A stretch of DNA of 61,512 nt from Pseudomonadales bacterium. Lineage in GTDB: Bacteria > Pseudomonadota > Gammaproteobacteria > Pseudomonadales > Pseudohongiellaceae. Location of the stretch: assembly GCA_022825945.1 (NCBI GenBank), contig JAJDVS010000034.1:1-61512 (forward strand), given 5' to 3'. The notes below the pieces were generated by a model. It worked only from the letters and a program-made list of their open reading frames with translations, ran no database searches and was not told the DNA's origin. The translations under genes and the position numbers were made by a program. Shown here piece by piece: positions 51,446 through 61,512 of this stretch (positions within the stretch are counted from its first letter, which is position 1; the number at the start of each line of letters is the position of its first letter).

Positions 51446-53575
51446 ATGAAACAACTCAGATTGCTTATCGTGGCGCTCATCGCCGCGGTGCTGGGTTCGT
51501 GGTTTGTATTCGACCTCGAACAATACGCCAGTCTCGAATTCGTGCAGTCGCAACTCGGCGTGCTGCAGAACTTCCGGGAAGAGAACTTCGCCCTGTCGGC
51601 GGCGGTCTACTTCGTCGTCTACGTGGTAATGGCGGCCTTTTCCATTCCCGGCGCGCTGCTCATGACTCTCCTCGCCGGCGCCCTGTTCGGCCTGCTGTGG
51701 GGCGCCGTCATCGTCTCCTTCGCCAGCAGCGTGGGCGCAACGGCGGCATTCCTCATCGCCCGCACCCTGCTGCATGACTGGGTTCAGAATCGCTACGGCG
51801 AATTGCTTGAACCCATCAACCGGGGTATTCGCAAGGACGGAGGCTTTTATCTCTTCACCATCCGCATGGTGCCGCTGTTTCCCTATTTCCTGGTCAATCT
51901 GCTGATGTCGCTCACGCCCATCCGGGCGGGGACTTTCTACATCGCAAGCCAGACGGGCATGCTGCTGAGCACGGCGGTTTTCGTCAATGCCGGCTCGGAA
52001 CTTGCCCGCATCACTTCGCTGTCCGGGCTGGTCAGCGCCCCGGTGCTGTTTTCCATCGCCCTGGTGGGCGTTACGCCGCTGATTGCGCGCTTTATCGTCA
52101 GCGGCCTGGAACGCCGCAAGCTGGCGCGCAAATTCGGGCGGCCGCGCAAGTTCGACATGAATGCCGTGGTCATCGGCGGCGGCTCGGCAGGCCTGGTAGC
52201 CTCGCTGATCATCGCCGGGGCCAGGGCGAAGGTGGCGCTCGTGGAGCAGGAGCGCATGGGAGGCGACTGCCTCTACACCGGCTGTGTGCCGAGCAAGTCC
52301 CTGTTGCGCAGCGGCCATGTCAAGCGGCTCATCGACAATGCGGAGCGCTTCGGCCTGAAGCAGGCCAGCGCCGAAGTGGACTTCCCCGCGGTCATGGAGC
52401 GCATCCGCGGCATTATCCGGCGAATCGAGCCGCACGACTCGCCCGAGCGGTTCACTTCCCTGGGCGTCGAATGCGTGGCGGGCCGGGCTTTCATCGAATC
52501 GCCCCATGTGGTTCGCGTGGGCGAGCGCAGAATGACCACCCGCTCCATTATTCTCGCCACCGGCGCCCGCCCGCTGGTGCCGCCGATTCCAGGGCTTGAG
52601 GAAGTCGATTACCTGACCTCGGATTCGGTCTGGAATCTGGAAAGCCTGCCCCGGCACCTGCTCGTGGCGGGCGGCGGCCCCATCGGCTGCGAACTGACCC
52701 AGGCTTTCAGCAGCCTCGGCTCGCAGGTCACCCAGGTGGAAATGGCGCCGCGCATCCTCATGCGGGAAGACCCGGAAGTCTCGGAACTGCTTTCGGAACG
52801 CCTGCGCAGCCAGGGCGTGCAGTTGCTTACCGGCCACCGGATGGCGCGCTTCGGCAGGAATGCCGAAGGCGACTATCTCGAGGCCGAACACGAAGGCGAA
52901 ACCGTGCGGATTCCCTTCGATCAGGTGCTGCTCGCCCTGGGCCGCAAACCCAATGTGGAAGGATTCGGCCTCGAAGAACTCGGACTGCCCCTGACGACCG
53001 GGGGCGCCGTGGAAGTCAACTCCCGCCTGCAAACCGCTTTTCCCAACATCTACGCCTGCGGCGATGTGGCCGGCCCCTACCAATTCACCCACATGGCTTC
53101 CCACCAGGCTTTTTTCGCGGCAATGAACGCCCTGGCCGGCGCCTGGCGCAAAGTCAGCTACAAGGCCGTTCCCTGGGCCACTTTCACCGATCCGGAAATC
53201 GCCCGGGTGGGGCTGTCGGAAGCCGAAGCGAAGGAGCAAGGCATCGAATACGAAGTCACCCGCTATCCGCTTGAGTTGCACGACCGGGCGTTGGCCGACG
53301 GCGGCAACGAGGGTTTTGTGAAAGTGTTGACGCCCCCTGGCAAGGACCGCATCCTCGGCGCCACCGTCGTGGGCAACCATGCCGGCGAGCTGATCGGCGA
53401 ATTCGTTCTCGCCATGACCCACGGCATGGGCCTCGGCAAGATCGCCGCGGCAACCCACATCTATCCCACCATGCTCGAAGCCAACAAGTTCGCCGCCAAC
53501 GCCTGGCGCCGGGAGCACATGCCACAAAAGGTCTTTCCCTGGCTTGAGCGCTATTTCCGCTGGCAGCGCGGGTGA
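51446..53575 (+). CDS. TVP38/DedA-like membrane domain fused to a flavin disulfide reductase
   Basis: 709 residues. Residues 1-230 are a TVP38/TMEM64 (VTT) domain: an N-terminal anchor, FSIPGALLMTLLAGALFGLLWGAVIVSFASSVGATAAFLIAR, and IRMVPLFPYFLVNLLMSLTPIRAGTFY. Residues 238-709 are a pyridine nucleotide-disulfide oxidoreductase with FAD motif GGGSAG (244-249), redox cysteines Cys275 and Cys280 (GGDCLYTGCVPSK), NAD(P) motif AGGGPIGCELTQAF and the dimer-interface His (ATHIYPTMLEANKF). It lacks the mercuric-reductase C-terminal Cys pair. The fusion is known in proteobacteria but its substrate is not established. The ATG at 51446 matches the membrane-domain start; the frame stays open far upstream through repeats. 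Confidence 0.88.
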   Translation: MKQLRLLIVALIAAVLGSWFVFDLEQYASLEFVQSQLGVLQNFREENFALSAAVYFVVYVVMAAFSIPGALLMTLLAGALFGLLWGAVIVSFASSVGATAAFLIARTLLHDWVQNRYGELLEPINRGIRKDGGFYLFTIRMVPLFPYFLVNLLMSLTPIRAGTFYIASQTGMLLSTAVFVNAGSELARITSLSGLVSAPVLFSIALVGVTPLIARFIVSGLERRKLARKFGRPRKFDMNAVVIGGGSAGLVASLIIAGARAKVALVEQERMGGDCLYTGCVPSKSLLRSGHVKRLIDNAERFGLKQASAEVDFPAVMERIRGIIRRIEPHDSPERFTSLGVECVAGRAFIESPHVVRVGERRMTTRSIILATGARPLVPPIPGLEEVDYLTSDSVWNLESLPRHLLVAGGGPIGCELTQAFSSLGSQVTQVEMAPRILMREDPEVSELLSERLRSQGVQLLTGHRMARFGRNAEGDYLEAEHEGETVRIPFDQVLLALGRKPNVEGFGLEELGLPLTTGGAVEVNSRLQTAFPNIYACGDVAGPYQFTHMASHQAFFAAMNALAGAWRKVSYKAVPWATFTDPEIARVGLSEAEAKEQGIEYEVTRYPLELHDRALADGGNEGFVKVLTPPGKDRILGATVVGNHAGELIGEFVLAMTHGMGLGKIAAATHIYPTMLEANKFAANAWRREHMPQKVFPWLERYFRWQRG

Positions 53576-53628
53576 GGCGAAAACTGTGGACTTTACGGAA
53601 TCGGGCCCGGGACGCAGCGCAGTTCGCT

Positions 53629-53656
53629 TGACAAAATTTGCGCTGGTGTTATGTTG
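53629..53656 (+). promoter_or_regulatory. Probable gltBD promoter
   Basis: TTGACA (53629-53634), 16 bases, TATGTT (53651-53656): a perfect -35 and a fair -10. It gives a leader of about 190 bases before gltB, which includes a MITE-end fragment. Confidence 0.6.
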
Positions 53657-53755
53657 AGCGGCCCTCTCGGACACTGGAAACCGGAAGAAACCGAGAAGCC
53701 ACGGTGACAGCCCCTTCCCGGTTCCCGCGATGCCGGTCTGGATTAAGTTGGGAGT

Positions 53756-53771
53756 CTACGCCGCAGGCTCC
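53756..53771. repeat. MITE terminal-repeat fragment in the gltB leader
   Basis: CTACGCCGCAGGCTCC differs by one base from the right terminal repeat of the 14443-14603 element. A probable solo remnant. Confidence 0.5.
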
Positions 53772-53850
53772 TGCCTCCGCTCCATGAAAGTTCCCAGGCA
53801 AGGTGACCCGCACCGGGAGTGGACCCAATGCAAGACCGGATCGAGTTTCC

Positions 53851-58416
<4,566 letters not shown>

Positions 58417-58463
58417 GCGTGAACGGATTCAGGACAACGGGTTAGGGAAATCAAGACGGCAAC

Positions 58464-59909
58464 ATGGGCAAGGTAACCGGATTCAAGGAATATGCTCGGG
58501 AAACCGCGCCTTATCGCGACCCCATGGAGCGGCTTGTTGATTTCCGTGAAATCTATACCGAACACCAGGAGCCCCTGCTCAGCGTGCAGGGCGCCCGCTG
58601 CATGGACTGCGGCGTGCCTTTCTGTCAATCCGAAGACGGCTGCCCGGTCTACAACCTGATCCCCGAATGGAACGATCTCGTCTACAAGGGCAGATGGAAA
58701 GAGGCACTCGACCGTCTTCACAAGACCAATAACTTCCCGGAATTCACCGGTCGGGTCTGCCCGGCCCCCTGCGAAGGCGCCTGCGTGCTTGGCATCAATG
58801 AGCCGCCGGTGACCATCAAGAACATCGAATGCGCCATCGCCGACAAGGGTTTTGAGATGGGCTGGGTCACCGCCGGCGCCCGCGCCGCGGATACCGGTCG
58901 CAAGGTGGCCATCGTGGGTTCCGGCCCGGCGGGGCTCGCCGCCGCGGCGCAACTGAATCTGCAAGGCCACCAGGTGACGGTGTACGAGCGGGACGACCGC
59001 ATCGGCGGCCTGCTGATGTATGGCATTCCCAACATGAAGCTGGAGAAGGAACTCGTCGACCGCCGGGTCAACCTGCTGCGGGAAGAGGGCGTGAACTTCG
59101 TGGTGAACACCGATGTCGGCGGCAACGGGGCCAATGGCGTCGATGTGCGGCAATTGCTTGCCGGGAATGACGCCCTGCTGCTCGCCACCGGCGCCACCAA
59201 CTCCCGGGATTTGCAAATCCCCCGGCGGGATGGGCCGGGAGTCCATTTCGCCATGGAATTTTTGCTGAAAAACACTAAAAGCCTGCTTGACTCTGAACTC
59301 GCGGACGGCGGCTACATCAGCGCAAAGGACAGGGACGTGATCGTTATCGGCGGCGGCGATACCGGCACCGATTGCATTGGCACATCCCTGCGCCACGGCT
59401 GCCGCTCACTCGTGAACTTCGAAATCATGCCCAAACCACCCGGTGACCGCGGCTGCGACAATCCCTGGCCCCAGTGGCCGATCATCTTCCGCGTCGATTA
59501 TGGCCACGAGGAATCCGCCCGCAGATTCGGCGCCGATCCCCGGGTGTACTCGATCTCCGGCAAGGAGTTTCTGCGCAACGATGATGGCAGCCTGCGTGGC
59601 ATCGTCACCGTGGAAGTCGATTCCTCATTCCGGGAAATCCCCGACACGCAAAAATTCTGGAAAGCCGACCTGGTTCTGCTGTCCATGGGATTTCTGGGCC
59701 CGGAGCATTACGTCAGCGAGCCGCTCGGCATCGAACTCGACCGGCGTTCGAACTATCAGGCGCAATACGGCGACTACCGCACCAATGTGGCAAAGGTCTT
59801 TGCCGCCGGCGATTGCCGCCGGGGCCAGTCTCTTGTGGTGCGCGCCATCTACGAAGGCCGTCAGGCCGCCGAGAAAATCGACGAATTCCTGAGCCGCCGC
59901 TTTCAGTGA
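58464..59909 (+). CDS. gltD: Glutamate synthase (NADPH) small subunit
   Basis: 481 residues. The N-terminal Fe-S cysteines are [17 protein letters not shown] and [13 protein letters not shown] binding is [19 protein letters not shown] binding is [11 protein letters not shown], and the C-terminal FAD loop is [14 protein letters not shown]. It passes electrons from NADPH to GltB. It follows gltB by 47 bases. Its 3' end overlaps the convergent SDR gene by seven bases. Confidence 0.97.
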   Translation: MGKVTGFKEYARETAPYRDPMERLVDFREIYTEHQEPLLSVQGARCMDCGVPFCQSEDGCPVYNLIPEWNDLVYKGRWKEALDRLHKTNNFPEFTGRVCPAPCEGACVLGINEPPVTIKNIECAIADKGFEMGWVTAGARAADTGRKVAIVGSGPAGLAAAAQLNLQGHQVTVYERDDRIGGLLMYGIPNMKLEKELVDRRVNLLREEGVNFVVNTDVGGNGANGVDVRQLLAGNDALLLATGATNSRDLQIPRRDGPGVHFAMEFLLKNTKSLLDSELADGGYISAKDRDVIVIGGGDTGTDCIGTSLRHGCRSLVNFEIMPKPPGDRGCDNPWPQWPIIFRVDYGHEESARRFGADPRVYSISGKEFLRNDDGSLRGIVTVEVDSSFREIPDTQKFWKADLVLLSMGFLGPEHYVSEPLGIELDRRSNYQAQYGDYRTNVAKVFAAGDCRRGQSLVVRAIYEGRQAAEKIDEFLSRRFQ

Positions 59910-60667
59910 TTCCACCAGGGCTGGACAGACCAGGGGCGCAGGTCGATCTCGTGGGTCCAGGCGGAGCGATGCTGCTGGTATAGATGCCAGTAGGTTTCAG
60001 CCATCTGTTCCGGCAGCAACAGGCCGTCTTCGGCTCCCCGGGTTTCGCGCAACTGCTGGAATTTTTCCGGCCCCAGCATTTTTCCCAGGGTGTCCGGGGC
60101 GTCCACGGCGCCATCCACCACGATATGGGCAACATGAATGTTCCGGGGGGCGTATTGGGCGTTCAGGGACTGGCAAAGCATGCGCCTGCCGCCCATGGCC
60201 GCGGCGTGGGAGTGCTGCCCGGCATTGCCGCGCATGGCTGCGGTTGCCGAGGTGACGAGGATGGTGCCGCGTCCGCGTTTCGCCATGAGCGGGCATACCG
60301 CGGAAGCCGTGCGGAACAGGCCGAATGTCCCCATGCGCCAACCGAGCTCGAAAACCTTCAGCGGTGTCTCTTCCAGCGGGCGGTCCCCAATCTGGGCGCC
60401 AAGGTTGTACAGCACCACTTCAATTGGACCAATGTCTGACTCAACAACCGCAATGCGTTCCTCGATGGAGTTTTCCCTGACCACATTCAGCAGGCAACCC
60501 GAAGCAGCCCCGCCCTCCTGTTCAATCTCAGCCACCAGCCGGTTCAGACCCTGCTCATCCGTCCTGCGGCAAAGCACAGCATGAAAACCCTCCCGGGCAA
60601 ACCGCTTTCCCACCTGCCCACCTATCCCGGCACCCGCGCCAATGACCAGACAAACCGGTTGGTCCAT
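59903..60667 (-). CDS. Short-chain dehydrogenase/reductase-like protein without the canonical catalytic Tyr-Lys
   Basis: 254 residues with a Rossmann start [29 protein letters not shown] (cofactor-binding Gly-rich loop), NLGA at strand 4 and [51 protein letters not shown]. The place of the catalytic YxxxK reads HAAAM, so both Tyr and Lys are replaced, although the Ser (SATAA) is kept. It may bind NAD(P) without standard dehydrogenase activity or use other residues. The ATG at 60667 has GGAGGAGG directly upstream; 60688 is the alternative. Its pathway is unknown and its genetic context gives no hint. Confidence 0.8.
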   Translation of the reverse strand: MDQPVCLVIGAGAGIGGQVGKRFAREGFHAVLCRRTDEQGLNRLVAEIEQEGGAASGCLLNVVRENSIEERIAVVESDIGPIEVVLYNLGAQIGDRPLEETPLKVFELGWRMGTFGLFRTASAVCPLMAKRGRGTILVTSATAAMRGNAGQHSHAAAMGGRRMLCQSLNAQYAPRNIHVAHIVVDGAVDAPDTLGKMLGPEKFQQLRETRGAEDGLLLPEQMAETYWHLYQQHRSAWTHEIDLRPWSVQPWWNH

Positions 60668-60708
60668 ATCCTCCTCCGCCATTTTCAATCAAAAAAGGGG
60701 CTTTTCCG

Positions 60709-60795
60709 TCATTATGCGCGCAGTCACAAAATTTCCGTGGACTGCGCTGCATGAGATTCTGCGACTCCGCTTTGCTACGCGCAGAATGACACGGA
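60709..60795. repeat. REP/BIME pair (ATTCTGCG family)
   Basis: A diverged unit (GTCATTATGCGCGCAGTCAC) and an inverted canonical unit (GATTCTGCGACTCCGCTTTG to GCGCAGAATGACA), upstream of the SDR gene. Confidence 0.75.
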
Positions 60796-60854
60796 AGCTG
60801 CCCCAAACAAAATTCCAGGTCAACTTAACCAGGCAAGTCCAGAACGAAGGGCCA

Positions 60855-60867
60855 GGAGCCTGCGCCG
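60855..60867. repeat. MITE terminal-repeat fragment near the rRNA terminator
   Basis: GGAGCCTGCGCCG is an exact match to the first 13 bases of the 14443-14603 element. Short, so weak evidence alone. Confidence 0.4.
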
Positions 60868-60886
60868 AAGGCGGCGCTGTCATAGG

Positions 60887-60942
60887 GGCGCCACACAAAA
60901 AGCCCCCGCGGCGCACACCACGGGGGCTTTTTGTGTGGCGCC
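60887..60942 (-). terminator. rRNA operon terminator
   Basis: A perfect 22-bp inverted repeat (60887-60908 with 60921-60942) around a 12-base loop. On the minus strand the GC part of the stem (GCCCCCG/CGGGGGC) is followed by TTTTT. It directly abuts the 5S rRNA 3' end. Confidence 0.9.
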
Positions 60943-61056
60943 TGACGATGACCTACTTTCACATGGGGAAGCCCCACACTATCATCGGCGCTGAGTGGTT
61001 TCACTGCTGAGTTCGGGATGGGATCAGGTGGTTCACACTCGCCAAGGTCGTCAGGC
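60940..61056 (-). rRNA. rrf: 5S ribosomal RNA
   Basis: About 117 bases. On the minus strand it starts GCCTGACGACCTTGGCGAGT, contains CCTGATCCCATCCCGAACTC and ends GTAGGTCATCGTCAGGC. The ends pair (GCCTGACGA/TCGTCAGGC) as helix I. Confidence 0.97.
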
Positions 61057-61245
61057 ATAAACTGTCGCCGATGCTGCTTGCCCAAGGCCTGGGCAAGGCA
61101 CCACGGCGCAATCCGGTGGCAAGACATGGAGCATGCTGCGCTGCATTCGCTGAACAGGTCGTACAGCAGTTATCCGCATGAAATCAATCGTTACGATCGC
61201 TGCAATTTCCGCTGAACCCACAACCCGGGTAAACCCCTGGTTATG
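61057..61245 (-). other. 23S-5S spacer without tRNA
   Basis: About 190 bases of processed spacer. No tRNA cloverleaf or gene is seen. Confidence 0.6.
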
Positions 61246-61512
61246 CGGTCAAGCCTCACGTGCAATTAGTACCGGTTAGCTCAACGCCTCACAGCGCTTA
61301 CACACCCGGCCTATCAACGTCGTCGTCTTCAACGGCACTTCAGGAGGCGCCGGACCGAAGCCCGACTCCTAAGGGAGATCTAGTCTTGAAGGAGGCTTCC
61401 CGCTTAGATGCCTTCAGCGGTTATCCCGTCCGAACATAGCTACCGGGCAATGCCTCTGGCGAGACAACCCGAACACCAGCGGTTCGTTCACCCCGGTCCT
61501 CTCGTACTAGGG
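61246..61512 (-). rRNA. rrl: 23S ribosomal RNA, 3' end only
   Basis: Minus strand: sequence enters from the right edge (complement of CCTCTCGTACTAGGG, just after the sarcin-ricin loop region) and ends CCGGTACTAATTGCACGTGAGGCTTGAC, the standard 3' terminus. The 3' end is placed by comparison with E. coli from memory, within a few bases. Confidence 0.95.

Noticed and set aside
61057-61245. Possible tRNA in the 23S-5S spacer
   Set aside because: No cloverleaf or T-loop consensus is visible on either strand.

Overview
The window is chromosomal DNA from a GC-rich gammaproteobacterium. The evidence is the gene order (mreBCD followed by yhdP and a nitrilase; birA-coaX-SPOR-like-tRNA-tuf; secE-nusG-rplKAJL-rpoBC-rpsL-rpsG-fusA; gltBD; hemB; ubiD; rho) and a PA4642-type small protein behind gatCAB. 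A sulfatase, an M14 exopeptidase and two secreted proteins of unknown function suggest a marine or host-associated heterotroph. I cannot name a genus from sequence alone.

Layout. 3-1055: 3' part of a sulfatase. 1060-9083 (minus): mreB-mreC-mreD-yhdP-nit-tetR. 9298-12860 (plus): gatC-gatA-gatB plus a PA4642-like gene, so the amidotransferase route to Gln-tRNA and/or Asn-tRNA is present. 12937-19800 is an accessory island: a VapC-type toxin-antitoxin pair, an inverted-repeat element, an internally deleted REP-associated transposase (RAYT) unit carrying a nested MITE, a recO relic, a PPOX-family protein, an AT-richer two-gene cassette (DUF3696-type AAA ATPase plus a PLD-like protein) and an intact RAYT unit. 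19801-36627 (minus) is one long translation/transcription supercluster driven from a strong promoter in front of tRNA-Tyr-Gly-Thr-tuf-tRNA-Trp and running through secE, nusG, four L-proteins, rpoB, rpoC, S12, S7 and EF-G. The island begins where tuf and the S10 operon normally follow fusA, and a 52-bp duplication of the fusA end marks the junction.

36602-40364 (minus): cstA, birA without its DNA-binding domain, coaX and a SPOR-like protein. 40365-46013: a broken gene remnant, an M14 peptidase and two related secreted proteins. 46014-51033 (minus): hemB with a 34-residue membrane protein ahead of it, trxA, rho and ubiD. 51446-59909 (plus): a TVP38/flavin disulfide reductase fusion, then glutamate synthase gltB-gltD. 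59903-60667 (minus): an atypical SDR. 60887-61512 (minus): rRNA terminator, 5S and the 3' end of 23S.

The intergenic DNA is unusually rich in repeats of at least four families: an ATTCTGCG palindromic REP/BIME family, GGGACACCCATC-type repeats linked to the RAYT units (two copies lie inside gatA), a MITE with 22-bp terminal inverted repeats and a TA target duplication, and TGAAAAAYTCC hairpins. The best candidates for something undescribed are the AAA/PLD-like cassette (possible defence system), the nested RAYT/MITE history with its empty site preserved in the sister copy, and the overlap of the tuf stop codon with the tRNA-Trp 5' end.
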